The translations under genes were made by a program, and so were the position numbers. From the NCBI GenBank assembly GCA_965279565.1, contig OZ257249.1, positions 1,674,001-1,738,000 of the forward strand: a stretch of 64,000 bases of DNA, read 5' to 3'. Below are positions 1 to 8,490 of the stretch, in pieces. Source of the DNA: Tagaea sp965279565. GTDB lineage: Bacteria; Pseudomonadota; Alphaproteobacteria; CACIAM-22H2. Each line of letters starts with the position of its first letter. Position 1 is the stretch's first letter. The notes beneath the pieces were generated by a model. The model was not told where the DNA came from. It saw only the letters and a program-made list of their open reading frames with translations, and did not search any database.

Positions 1-84
1 GATATAAAACATATTTCTCCCGTCGTTGCACACCCGGGCGCGGCGCACTAACGTCGCCCGCTCGACGCCTTTCAGGAGATGCGG

Positions 85-1485
85 TTGCGCTATATCTCGA
101 CCCGCGGCACGGCCCCCGTCCTTGCCTTCGACGACGTGCTGCTCGCCGGCCTGGCGCGTGACGGCGGCCTTTACGTGCCTGAGCACTGGCCGCAATTCTC
201 GCCCGCCGACTGGCGTGCGCTGCGCGACGCGAGCTATGCCGACATCGCCTATGCGGTGATGCGCCCGTTCGTCGGGGGCACGATCGCTGACGCGGACCTG
301 AAGCGCATCTGTGCGGAGACCTATACGCAGGCCGTGTTCGGCCATCCGGCCATCGCCCCGCTCAAGCAGCTGGCACCGGGCCTGTGGACGATGGAGCTGT
401 TCCACGGCCCCACGCTCGCCTTCAAGGATTTCGCACTCCAGCTCGTCGGCCGGCTGTTCGACCACGTGCTGACCAAGCGCGCCAGCCGCGTGACCGTCAT
501 CGGCGCCACGTCGGGCGACACCGGTTCGGCCGCCATCGCGGCGTGTCTGGGCCGCTCGGCCGTCGACGTCGTGATGCTGCACCCGCATGGCCGCGTGTCG
601 GACGTGCAGCGCCGGCAGATGACGACGGTGCTGGCCCCCAACATCCACAACGTGGCGCTCGACGGCACGTTCGACGATTGCCAGGACGCCGTGAAGGCGA
701 TGTTCAACGATCTGCCGTTCCGCGACGCGCACCGCCTTTCGGCGGTCAACTCGATCAACTGGGCGCGCGTCGCCGCCCAGATCGCGTATTACGCGCACGC
801 CGCCCTGTCGCTGGGCGCGCCCGACCGCAAGGTGGGCTTCTGCGTGCCCACGGGGAATTTCGGCAACATCCTCGCGGCCTATGCGGCCAAGCGCATGGGT
901 CTGCCGATTGACCGGCTCGTCGTCGCGACGAACCGCAACGACATCATGGCGCGCACCGTCGCCAGCGGGAAGATGGCGCTGGAAGCGGTCGCCCCCACCG
1001 TGTCGCCGTCGATGGACGTGCAGGTCTCGTCGAACTTCGAGCGCATGGTGTTCGAGCTTGCCGGGCGCGACGGGGCGACGACCGCGTCGATGATGGGCGA
1101 GTTCCGCAAGTCCGGCCGGCTCGATTTCCCGGCCAACATGCATGCGGGCCTTTCGCGCGAATTCGAATCCGGCGTGTGCGGCGAAGCGGAGACGCTGGCG
1201 GAAGTCGGCGAGACGTATCGCAATTCGGGCGAGCTCATCGACACGCACACGGCCGTCGCGTTGCACGTCGCGCGCAAGGCGCATCGTGCGGGCACGGCCC
1301 TCGTCGTGGCATCCACCGCGCACCCGGCCAAGTTCCCCGACGCGGTCGAGAAGGCGTCGGGTATACGTCCCGCACTGCCGGCACATCTCGCCAACCTGAT
1401 GACATTGCCCGAGCGCGTGACGCGCCTGCCAAACGACATGGCGAAGGTGAAGGAATTCGTCGCCGCCGCCGCGAGGCGCGCATGA
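85..1485 (+). CDS. thrC: Threonine synthase
   Basis: This cytoplasmic PLP enzyme converts O-phosphohomoserine to threonine, the last step of threonine synthesis. The N-terminus RYISTRG, the FHGPTLAFKD segment (its lysine, residue 114, should hold PLP) and the phosphate loop GATSGDTGSAA are family hallmarks, and 466 residues is a normal length. The ATG at 79 is directly abutted by AGGAG (74-78), leaving no spacer. The in-frame TTG at 85 has a six-base spacer and gives the usual MRYISTRG start, so I prefer it; ATG 79 remains possible. The stop overlaps the ATG of the peptidase gene (ATGA), implying translational coupling. The thrB gene for the preceding step lies about 7 kb away on the other strand. 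Confidence 0.95.
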   Translation: MRYISTRGTAPVLAFDDVLLAGLARDGGLYVPEHWPQFSPADWRALRDASYADIAYAVMRPFVGGTIADADLKRICAETYTQAVFGHPAIAPLKQLAPGLWTMELFHGPTLAFKDFALQLVGRLFDHVLTKRASRVTVIGATSGDTGSAAIAACLGRSAVDVVMLHPHGRVSDVQRRQMTTVLAPNIHNVALDGTFDDCQDAVKAMFNDLPFRDAHRLSAVNSINWARVAAQIAYYAHAALSLGAPDRKVGFCVPTGNFGNILAAYAAKRMGLPIDRLVVATNRNDIMARTVASGKMALEAVAPTVSPSMDVQVSSNFERMVFELAGRDGATTASMMGEFRKSGRLDFPANMHAGLSREFESGVCGEAETLAEVGETYRNSGELIDTHTAVALHVARKAHRAGTALVVASTAHPAKFPDAVEKASGIRPALPAHLANLMTLPERVTRLPNDMAKVKEFVAAAARRA

Positions 1486-2744
1486 CGAGCGTGCGCATCG
1501 ATGCCCTTGCGGGCGGGCTTCGCGTCGCGACCGACCGGATGGACCAGGTCGAGACCGTGTCGGTCGGCGTCTATGTGGGCGCGGGCACGCGCCACGAGCC
1601 GGCGTCGCTCAACGGTGTGGCGCACATGCTCGAGCACATGGCGTTCAAGGGGACGGCACGGCGCGACGCCAAGGCGATCGCCGAGGAGATCGAGAACGTG
1701 GGCGCGTTCATGAACGCGCATACGGGGCGCGAACAGACCGCCTATTACATCAAGTGCCTGAAGGAGGACGTCGACCTCGCCCTCGACATCCTCGCCGACA
1801 TCTTCCTCAACTCCGCCTTCGATCCGGCCGAGTTCGAGCGCGAGCGCGGCGTGATCCTGCAGGAACTGGGACAGGTCGAGGACACGCCCGACGACGTGAT
1901 CTTCGACCGCTTCCAGGAAACCGCCTATCCCGACCAGGCGATCGGCAGGCCGGTGCTGGGTACGGCCGACATCATCAGGAAGCTGCCGCGCGCGGCCGCA
2001 CTCGACTGGCGCAAGGGCATTTACGCGCCCGGCAACGTCGTGATCGCCGCGTCGGGCAATCTCGACCAGGCGAAGTTCCTCGCGCGCACGGACGAGCTGT
2101 TCGGCAAATGGCGCGGTGCGGGGAGCGCGACCGACGAGCCCGCCCTCTATCGCGGCGGGGAATTCCGCGACGACAGCGATCTCGAACAGGCACATCTCGT
2201 GCTCGGCTTCCCGGGCGTGGGCGTGCGCGATCCCGATTACTGGGCCGTACAGGTGTTCGCCACGCTGCTGGGCGGGGGCATGTCCTCGCGCCTGTTCCAG
2301 GAGATCCGCGAGAAGCGGGGGCTGTGCTACTCGATCTCGTCGCACGCCTCGTCCTTCGCCGACGGCGGCGTGTTCGACGTCTATACCGGAACCGGCGAAG
2401 CCGAGATGGCCGAGCTGATCCCGGCACTCGTCTCCGAACTGCGCGGAACGCGCGCCTTGCCGCAGGCGTCCGAAGTGCGCCGCGCCAAGGCGCAGATGCG
2501 TGCGGGCCTGCTGATGTCGCTCGAAAGCACGAACGCGCGCATGGATGCGCTGGGCGCGAACCTGCTGATCTTCGGGCGCGACATCACGCCGGAGGAAGTC
2601 TCGATGAAGGTCGAGGCGGTGACGGCCGAGGACATCGCGCGCGTCGCGACCCGCATCCTCGCCGGCAAGCCCACGCTCGCGGCACTCGGTCCGCTCGCGA
2701 AGCTCGACCGGCTGGCGGACATTGCGGCGCGGCTTGCGGCCTAG
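1482..2744 (+). CDS. M16 family zinc metallopeptidase (processing-peptidase-like)
   Basis: This 420-residue protein belongs to the M16 pitrilysin family, the bacterial relatives of mitochondrial processing peptidase. The inverted zinc motif HxxEH is present as HMLEH at residues 48-52, and the third ligand lies in the conserved RGVILQEL segment near residue 128. A second, inactive-type M16 half follows, with GGGMSSRLFQEIREKRGLCY, which is typical of these one-chain enzymes. It starts four bases inside the thrC stop, so the two genes are probably co-translated. Its physiological substrate is unknown; thrC followed by an M16 peptidase is a recurrent arrangement in Rhodospirillales and relatives. 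An in-frame open extension upstream into thrC is not needed. Confidence 0.92.
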   Translation: MTSVRIDALAGGLRVATDRMDQVETVSVGVYVGAGTRHEPASLNGVAHMLEHMAFKGTARRDAKAIAEEIENVGAFMNAHTGREQTAYYIKCLKEDVDLALDILADIFLNSAFDPAEFERERGVILQELGQVEDTPDDVIFDRFQETAYPDQAIGRPVLGTADIIRKLPRAAALDWRKGIYAPGNVVIAASGNLDQAKFLARTDELFGKWRGAGSATDEPALYRGGEFRDDSDLEQAHLVLGFPGVGVRDPDYWAVQVFATLLGGGMSSRLFQEIREKRGLCYSISSHASSFADGGVFDVYTGTGEAEMAELIPALVSELRGTRALPQASEVRRAKAQMRAGLLMSLESTNARMDALGANLLIFGRDITPEEVSMKVEAVTAEDIARVATRILAGKPTLAALGPLAKLDRLADIAARLAA

Positions 2745-2745
2745 T

Positions 2746-3324
2746 TCAGGCGTGCCCGGCTTCGCCGGACAGGAAGCTGATGCCGATGCCTGCCCTGCCG
2801 AGTGCGCGTTCCCAGATCGCGTCGAGTTCGGGATCGAACACGATCTCGTCGTCGGCGGGCACGGTCAGCCAGCCGTTGCGCTGGATCTCGCCTTCGAGCT
2901 GGCCCGCCGACCAGCCGGCACAGCCGAGTGCGAGCAGCGACTTGCGCGGGCCCGAGCCGGTGGCGAGCGCCTTCAGGATGTCGACCGTCGCGGTCAACGC
3001 GATGCCCGGCATCACGCGCATCGAGCCGTCATGCATGTAATCGTCGGAATGCAGCACGAAGCCGCGCCCCGCCTCGACCGGGCCGCCGGCGCGCAGGCGG
3101 ATCTGCTTCGTGCGCGGGCCGGAATCGATGTTGAGCTGTTCGAGCAGGTCGGGGAAGGTCAGCTGCTCGAACGGCTTGTTGATGACGAGGCCCATGGCGC
3201 CGTCGGGATTGTGCGCGCACATGTAGATGACCGTGCGCTCGAAGCGCGAATCCGACATCGACGGCATCGCGACGAGCAGGTGCCCGGCGAAGAAGGTCGG
3301 AATCTCGATGCGCGAGCGCGGCAT
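2746..3324 (-). CDS. YqgE/AlgH family protein (DUF179)
   Basis: A 192-residue cytoplasmic protein of the widespread YqgE/AlgH family. The opening region with GHLLVAMPSMSDSRFERTVIY and the downstream GLVINKP segment are characteristic. The family has no firmly assigned biochemical role. The gene runs convergently to the M16 peptidase with a one-base gap and is divergent from the disulfide reductase gene across a 49-base spacer, so it is probably monocistronic. Confidence 0.9.
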   Translation of the reverse strand: MPRSRIEIPTFFAGHLLVAMPSMSDSRFERTVIYMCAHNPDGAMGLVINKPFEQLTFPDLLEQLNIDSGPRTKQIRLRAGGPVEAGRGFVLHSDDYMHDGSMRVMPGIALTATVDILKALATGSGPRKSLLALGCAGWSAGQLEGEIQRNGWLTVPADDEIVFDPELDAIWERALGRAGIGISFLSGEAGHA

Positions 3325-3373
3325 GGTTATACTAGACTAGCATGAAACGCGTTCCTTTGCAGACCGGTGGCGG

Positions 3374-5455
3374 ATGAAATTTCGCGGACTCCTCCGATAT
3401 ATGTCCGCGATCCTGTCCATTCTGGCGGCGATGCCGGCGGCATCGGCGCAGGAATCGGCCTCGTCGTGGGTGCGCCATCCGGAAGTGGCCGTGCGGCTCG
3501 TTTCCGCCGCGAGCGCGACGGGAACCGCACCCGTCGCGCGGCTCGGACTGGAAATGACCCTCAAGTCCGGCTGGAAGACCTACTGGCGCTCGCCCGGCGA
3601 TGCGGGCCTGCCGGTCGAGATCGACTGGAAGGGTTCGACGAATCTTGCGGAAGCGAAGCTGCGCCATCCCGCACCCGAGCGCTTCACGCTGTTCGGGCTG
3701 GAGACGTTCGGCTATGGCGGCACCGTCATCCTGCCGATCGACGCCACGCTCGCCACACCGGGTGCCGCACTCGACCTTCGTGCGGGCGTCGAGCTGCTCG
3801 TCTGCGCCGACGTGTGCATTCCCTATCGCGCGGAACTCGCCCTTGCACTTCCGGCGGGGCCGGGCACGCCGTCGGCGCACGCGCACGACATCGCGCGTTT
3901 CGATTCGGCCGTTCCGCCGATCGATGCGAGCGGGGCAGGGGCCAACGGGCTGATCGTCGAAGGAGCCGACATGCGCGGCGGGCCCTCGGCGGCAATCATC
4001 GTGCGCGCGCGTGCCGAGCCGCCTTTCGCGGCACCCGACGTCTATGTCGAGGGGCCGGCGGGCTGGAGCTTCGCCAAGCCGCTCGTGCGCTATGCCGAAG
4101 GCGGCAGGTCGGCGACGCTGACGGTGCCCGCGACCGGCGGGCCGGGTGCGGTCCTGATGCGCGGCGGCAGCGACGTGACGCTCACGCTGGTCGATGGGCC
4201 GCGCGCGGTCGAACGCGCGGTGACGCTGGGCAATGCGCCGCCGGCGGCAGCGTCCGCTTCGCTGCTGGCGATGCTCGCGGTCGCCCTGCTCGGCGGGCTG
4301 ATCCTGAACCTGATGCCGTGCGTGCTGCCCGTCCTCGCGATGAAGCTCGCCAGCGTCGTGACGCTCGATGCAAGCGCGCGTCGCGACGTGCGCGCGGCGT
4401 TCCTCGCCACGTCGGCCGGCATCGTCGCGGCGTTCGGGCTGCTGGCCCTCGCACTCGTGGCGCTGAAGCTTGCGGGCGAGGCGGTGGGCTGGGGGCTGCA
4501 GTTCCAGCAGCCCTGGTTCCTGTCGGGCATGGCCCTGGTCGTCGTCGCGTTCGCGGCGAATCTGTGGGGCTGGTTCGAAGTGCCGCTGCCCGCCGCACTC
4601 GCCGATCTGGGCGGCAGCCGCAAGCTCGGCGGCTCCTTCGCGACCGGCGTGTTCGCGACACTCTTGGCCACACCTTGCTCGGCGCCGTTCGTGGGGACTG
4701 CGGTCGGTTTCGCGTTGGCGCAGGGCCCGCTCGAAATCCTCGCGATCTTCGCGGCCCTCGGCATTGGCCTTGCGGCACCTTACCTGGCGGTCGCCGCGTT
4801 CCCGGGGGCGGCCCGCCTGCTGCCGCGGCCCGGCCCGTGGATCGTGCATCTGCGCCGCGTGCTGGGCGTGGCCCTCGCCGGAACCGCCGCCTGGCTCGTC
4901 TGGGTGCTGGCGGGCCAGCTCGGCTGGCTGGCCGCGACCACGCTGTCGGTCGCCCTCGTGGCGTTCGCGGCGGGGCTCTTCTTCCTGCGGCGCAGCGAAG
5001 CGGCGCGCGGGCGCGTGGCACTGGCCGGTGCCGTCCTGCTGCTCGCTTTGTTCCTGCCGCCCAAGCTGGGCTATGTGCCCGAGCGCGCGGCCGACACGTC
5101 CACGGTTCAGTGGCAGCGTTTCGAGCGCGGCGCCATCGACGCGGCCGTCGCGTCGGGCAAGACCGTGTTCGTCGATGTGACGGCCGACTGGTGCGTGACC
5201 TGCCAGGTCAACAAGCGGCTGGTCCTGTCGCAGGCCGGGATCGCGGCAGCACTTTCCGCCGACGGGGTCGTGGCGCTGCGCGCCGACTGGACGCGCCCCG
5301 ATCCGCGCATCGCGGCCTATCTCGCGGAATTCGGGCGCTACGGCATCCCGTTCAACGCGGTCTACGGGCCGTCCGAGCCCGGCGGGCTGGCCCTGCCCGA
5401 ACTGCTTACCGCGGACGCGGTCCTCGCCGCTTTCGCGCGCGCCGGGGCCCGCTGA
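3374..5455 (+). CDS. DsbD/ScsB-like thiol:disulfide interchange protein
   Basis: This 693-residue inner-membrane protein should move reducing equivalents from the cytoplasm to periplasmic thiols. A signal peptide ends near residue 25 (ASA-QE). An N-terminal periplasmic immunoglobulin-like domain (to about residue 290) carries a cysteine pair in VCADVCIPY. A multi-helix DsbD membrane domain follows, with cysteines in LMPCVLPVL and TPCSAPF. A C-terminal thioredoxin domain ends the protein with the redox motif CVTC at residues 607-610. The long N-terminal domain resembles ScsB more than classical DsbD, although that subdivision is inference. The ATG lies after a weak ribosome-binding site and is divergent from yqgE. 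Confidence 0.9.
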   Translation: MKFRGLLRYMSAILSILAAMPAASAQESASSWVRHPEVAVRLVSAASATGTAPVARLGLEMTLKSGWKTYWRSPGDAGLPVEIDWKGSTNLAEAKLRHPAPERFTLFGLETFGYGGTVILPIDATLATPGAALDLRAGVELLVCADVCIPYRAELALALPAGPGTPSAHAHDIARFDSAVPPIDASGAGANGLIVEGADMRGGPSAAIIVRARAEPPFAAPDVYVEGPAGWSFAKPLVRYAEGGRSATLTVPATGGPGAVLMRGGSDVTLTLVDGPRAVERAVTLGNAPPAAASASLLAMLAVALLGGLILNLMPCVLPVLAMKLASVVTLDASARRDVRAAFLATSAGIVAAFGLLALALVALKLAGEAVGWGLQFQQPWFLSGMALVVVAFAANLWGWFEVPLPAALADLGGSRKLGGSFATGVFATLLATPCSAPFVGTAVGFALAQGPLEILAIFAALGIGLAAPYLAVAAFPGAARLLPRPGPWIVHLRRVLGVALAGTAAWLVWVLAGQLGWLAATTLSVALVAFAAGLFFLRRSEAARGRVALAGAVLLLALFLPPKLGYVPERAADTSTVQWQRFERGAIDAAVASGKTVFVDVTADWCVTCQVNKRLVLSQAGIAAALSADGVVALRADWTRPDPRIAAYLAEFGRYGIPFNAVYGPSEPGGLALPELLTADAVLAAFARAGAR

Positions 5456-5546
5456 ACCGCCCCCGTTGCATTCGCGGTCCGGCCGCTCTAAATCCTTGGT
5501 CCGAACTCCCCCATCGAAAAGCCCCACCGGGCAAAAGGAAATCCCC

Positions 5547-6032
5547 ATGACGATCCAGGCAGGCGACAAGGTCCCGTCCGTGAAGCTCAAGTCGATGACG
5601 AAGGACGGCATGAAGGACCTGACGACCGACGACATCTTCAAGGGCAAGAAGGTCGCGATCTTCGGCCTGCCGGGCGCTTTCACGCCGACCTGCTCGGCCA
5701 AGCACCTGCCGGGCTTCGTCAACAATTTCGACGCGCTGAAGGCCAAGGGCGTGGACACGGTCGCCTGCGTGTCGGTCAACGACGCGTTCGTGATGGACGC
5801 CTGGGGCAAGGCGCAGAACGTCGGCGACAAGGTGCTGATGCTCGCCGACGGCAACGCCGATTTCACCAAGGCGCTCGGCATCGAGATGGACGGGACCGGC
5901 TACGGCATGGGCCTGCGCATGAAGCGTTTCTCGATGTACGTCGTCGACGGCACGGTGAAGAGCTTCAATCTCGAGAAGCCCGGCGCGTTCGAGGTCTCGA
6001 ACGCCGAAACGATGCTCGGCCAGGTCGGCTGA
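5547..6032 (+). CDS. Peroxiredoxin (Prx5 type), first tandem copy
   Basis: A 161-residue thiol peroxidase that reduces hydrogen peroxide and organic hydroperoxides. The active-site signature PGAFTPTCS places the peroxidatic cysteine at residue 49; a second cysteine is at residue 74 in ACVSVND, also a Prx5-subfamily feature. The start is the ATG preceded by AAAAGGA (5533-5539). A longer reading from 5466 lacks family similarity. The next gene encodes a paralogue of equal length sharing about three quarters of residues, and an intrinsic-terminator-like hairpin separates the two, so they may be expressed independently. Confidence 0.95.
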   Translation: MTIQAGDKVPSVKLKSMTKDGMKDLTTDDIFKGKKVAIFGLPGAFTPTCSAKHLPGFVNNFDALKAKGVDTVACVSVNDAFVMDAWGKAQNVGDKVLMLADGNADFTKALGIEMDGTGYGMGLRMKRFSMYVVDGTVKSFNLEKPGAFEVSNAETMLGQVG

Positions 6033-6056
6033 GGGTTTCGCAGGAAGACGATCAAG

Positions 6057-6092
6057 AACGGCGGCGATCCGGAAGCGGAAGCCGCCGTTTCC
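6057..6092 (+). terminator. Intrinsic terminator-like hairpin between peroxiredoxin genes
   Basis: The perfect nine-base arms AACGGCGGC (6057-6065) and GCCGCCGTT (6081-6089) enclose a 15-base loop and are followed by TTCCATTTC. The T-tract is interrupted, so termination may be partial. Confidence 0.6.
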
Positions 6093-6117
6093 ATTTCAGC
6101 AAGGAGGAACGCGCGCG

Positions 6118-6603
6118 ATGACGATCGAAAAGGGACAGACCATTCCGGCCGCCCGGATGCGGATCATGACCGCCGACGGCCCGAAGGATCTCACCACCGA
6201 CGACCTCTTCAAGGGCAAGAAGGTCGCGATCTTCGGCCTGCCGGGCGCCTTCACGCCGACCTGCTCGGCCAAGCACCTGCCGGGCTTCGTCGAGCAGGCC
6301 GCCGCGTTCAAGGCCAAGGGTGTGGACACCATCGCCTGCGTGTCGGTCAACGACGCGTTCGTGATGGACGCGTGGGGCAAGTCGCAGAGCGTGGGCGACA
6401 AGGTGAAGATGGTGGCCGACGGCAACGGCGCGCTCGCCAAGGCGCTCGGCATCGAGATGGATGGTACTGCCAACGTCATGGGCACGCGCATGCGCCGCTT
6501 CTCGGCCTATGTCGTCGACGGCAAGGTCGAGACCTTCAATCTCGAGAAGCCCGGCGCCTTCGAAGTGTCGGACGCCGGAACGCTGCTCAAGCAGCTCGGC
6601 TAG
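6118..6603 (+). CDS. Peroxiredoxin (Prx5 type), second tandem copy
   Basis: This 161-residue paralogue of the preceding gene keeps the same PGAFTPTCS active site with cysteines at residues 49 and 74. It matches its neighbour at about 120 of 161 positions, including one uninterrupted 28-residue block around the peroxidatic cysteine. Differences cluster in the first 23 residues and in surface positions after residue 95, as expected for an ancestral duplication followed by divergence rather than a recent one. AAGGAGG is well placed before the ATG. The last four bases overlap the stop of the convergent hupE gene. Confidence 0.95.
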   Translation: MTIEKGQTIPAARMRIMTADGPKDLTTDDLFKGKKVAIFGLPGAFTPTCSAKHLPGFVEQAAAFKAKGVDTIACVSVNDAFVMDAWGKSQSVGDKVKMVADGNGALAKALGIEMDGTANVMGTRMRRFSAYVVDGKVETFNLEKPGAFEVSDAGTLLKQLG

Positions 6604-7178
6604 ACGGCGCCCGCGACCAGTACCAAACCCGCCAACGCCACGGCCACGCCGCTCGCGCGCACCAGACGCGGACCGGCGAGGCCGGCGGCGATGCCGGCCG
6701 CGTGCAGCAGTGCCGTCGCGACGAGGAAGCCGATCGCGTAGTTGAAGCCGTTGGCACCCTCGGGCAGTTCCGCGCCATGCGCGAAGCCGTGGAACAGCGC
6801 GAAGAAGCCGACGAATGCGGCCGCCACGGCGACCGGCGGCACGTAGCAGATGGCGACGGCAACGCCGATCGCGACGACCGAGAGCGCGATGGCGATCTCG
6901 ACGAAGGGCAGGTCCAGCCCCTCGAACCCGGCAAGGCCGCCCAGCGCCATCGTGCCCACGAAAGCGGCGGGGACGAGCCAGAGCGCGCGACCGCCGAGGC
7001 GCACCGCGAACAGCCCGACCGCGAACATCGCCAGCAGGTGGTCGAGGCCGCCGAACGGATGGGCGAAGCCGTGCGCAAGCCCGTCGACCGACCCGTGGCC
7101 CGTATGGGCGAGGGCGGCACCGGGGATCAGCAGGGCGGCGGCTGCCAGGACGGGGGCGAGGACGGGGGCGAAGCGCAT
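6600..7178 (-). CDS. HupE/UreJ family membrane protein
   Basis: A 192-residue membrane protein with a cleavable N-terminal segment ending AALAHTGHG and about six hydrophobic helices. The GFAHPFGGLDHLLAM segment after the signal and the FHGFAHGAELP segment in the middle are the family's histidine-rich signatures. Relatives act in nickel or cobalt acquisition, usually next to hydrogenase or urease genes. Neither is present here, so this stand-alone copy may supply cobalt or nickel to another enzyme; the substrate is not determinable from sequence. It is convergent with, and overlaps by four bases, the second peroxiredoxin gene. Confidence 0.88.
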   Translation of the reverse strand: MRFAPVLAPVLAAAALLIPGAALAHTGHGSVDGLAHGFAHPFGGLDHLLAMFAVGLFAVRLGGRALWLVPAAFVGTMALGGLAGFEGLDLPFVEIAIALSVVAIGVAVAICYVPPVAVAAAFVGFFALFHGFAHGAELPEGANGFNYAIGFLVATALLHAAGIAAGLAGPRLVRASGVAVALAGLVLVAGAV

Positions 7179-7246
7179 GGCGGACGGGTCTCCTGAAGGG
7201 ACGATTCGGCTCCGATCCTAGCGAAACCCGTGCCGATTGCCAGCGT

Positions 7247-7370
7247 CCCCTCACCCTAACCCTCTCCCGCAAGGGGAGAGGGAATCCTACCGTTGATGTG
7301 GATGCACAGTGCGTGCGTCACCAAGACCGGAGTCCCCTCTCCCCTTGCGGGAGAGGGCTAGGGTGAGGGG
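7247..7370. repeat. 124-bp palindromic MITE-like repeat, copy 1
   Basis: The element has 36-base terminal inverted repeats that begin CCCCTCACCCTAACCCTCTC and end in the mirror sequence, with one mismatch between arms, around a 52-base core. A second copy of identical length at 11292-11415 differs at only about five positions. No transposase is encoded, so it fits a non-autonomous palindromic element of the kind common in proteobacterial intergenic DNA. Its right end provides the last codons and the TAG stop of rnhA. Confidence 0.85.
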
Positions 7371-7813
7371 TGCCGGATCGCGCCGCGCGCCAGCGCGTCG
7401 GCGCGTTCGTTCTCGACGTGGCCGGCGTGGCCCTTGACCCAGCGCCATTCGATCTCGTGGCCCTCGGTCGCGGCGAGCAGCGCCTGCCACAGGTCGACGT
7501 TCTTGACCGGCTTCTTGTCGGCCGTCTTCCAGCCGCTGCGTTTCCAGCCGTGGATCCACTTGGTGATGCCGTCGCGCACATAGACGCTGTCGGTCCACAC
7601 GCGCACGCGCATGCCGCGCTTGAGCGCCTTCAGCCCCTCGATCGCGGCCATCAGTTCCATGCGGTTGTTCGTCGTCGGGTTCTCGCCGCCCGAGAGTTCC
7701 TTCTCGGTGCCGCGCCAGCGCAGCAAGGCGCCCCAGCCGCCGGGGCCGGGATTGCCGCTGCAGGCCCCGTCGGTGAAAAGCTCGACCAGATCGGTGTCGG
7801 CTTCGTCGCTCAC
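7358..7813 (-). CDS. rnhA: Ribonuclease HI
   Basis: A 151-residue cytoplasmic endonuclease that removes RNA from RNA:DNA hybrids. The acidic active-site residues are in the expected places: D in ELFTDGACSGNPGPGG, E in NNRMELMAA, D in VWTDSVYV and D in NERADALA; the VKGHAGH histidine loop is also present. The GTG at 7813 overlaps the upstream SIMPL stop (GTGA), which fixes the start. The protein ends GAIRHPSP, and the final residues and stop codon fall inside the palindromic repeat, so the element has replaced or extended the native C-terminus. It is the last gene of the leftward ispH-thrB-SIMPL-rnhA operon. Confidence 0.95.
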   Translation of the reverse strand: MSDEADTDLVELFTDGACSGNPGPGGWGALLRWRGTEKELSGGENPTTNNRMELMAAIEGLKALKRGMRVRVWTDSVYVRDGITKWIHGWKRSGWKTADKKPVKNVDLWQALLAATEGHEIEWRWVKGHAGHVENERADALARGAIRHPSP

Positions 7814-8490
7814 TTCGGCCCCAGGCGGAACGCAGCCTCGACCTCGACGCGCACGATGGCGAGGCCCGGTTCGGCGACGGGGGCGCTCGCCGCCTGTGCC
7901 GCCGCCATCGCCATGCGCGGCATCGGGCGCGGGCCTTCGCCGCCGGCATCGCCCACGCGCATCTCGACGATGCCGATGACGCGCATGCCGATCGCGTCGG
8001 CCGCCTTGTCGGCGCGCGCACGCACGCGCTTCAGCGCATCGGCGGTCAGTTCGTCCTGCACGGCGCGCGAAGCCTCGGGTGTGAGGTCGAAGCGCATGCC
8101 CGACATCGCAAGGCCGGTTTCCTGCAAGGCACCGGCAAGGGCGAGTGCCGCACCCGTATCGGAACCGACGAGATTGAGCCCGGCCTGTCCGCGCCAGCGG
8201 CGCGGCTGGTTGGCGGGGCGTTCCTCGTAGGTCCAATAGCCGGTCGTCTCGGCGCGCACGCCGGAAATCCCGCGCGCGCGCGACAGGGCCGCCTCCATGC
8301 GCCGGTTGACGTCGGCCTGCACCGCGGCGGCCGTCGGCCCGGTCGCCTCGACGCGCAGCGAAACGGTCAGCCGGTCCTGCTGCAGCTCGCGTTCCGCGCT
8401 TTCGCGCAGGGTCAGGCGCGGCTCGGCTGTCTGCGCAAGGGCGAGCCCCGGCAGCAGCACGAACAGGGCGGCGATCAGATGGCGTTTCAT
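7810..8490 (-). CDS. SIMPL domain (DUF541) periplasmic protein
   Basis: A 226-residue protein with a signal peptide (cleavage after ALAQ near residue 20) followed by one SIMPL/DUF541 domain. Visible features are the early RLTLRESAERELQQDRL strand, the GYWTYEERP segment and the long helix ELTADALKRVRARADKAADAIG, which is typical of the family. Members form periplasmic oligomers and some affect outer-membrane integrity; the specific role here is unknown. It overlaps thrB by four bases upstream and rnhA by four bases downstream, so it is embedded in a housekeeping operon. Confidence 0.85.
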   Translation of the reverse strand: MKRHLIAALFVLLPGLALAQTAEPRLTLRESAERELQQDRLTVSLRVEATGPTAAAVQADVNRRMEAALSRARGISGVRAETTGYWTYEERPANQPRRWRGQAGLNLVGSDTGAALALAGALQETGLAMSGMRFDLTPEASRAVQDELTADALKRVRARADKAADAIGMRVIGIVEMRVGDAGGEGPRPMPRMAMAAAQAASAPVAEPGLAIVRVEVEAAFRLGPK

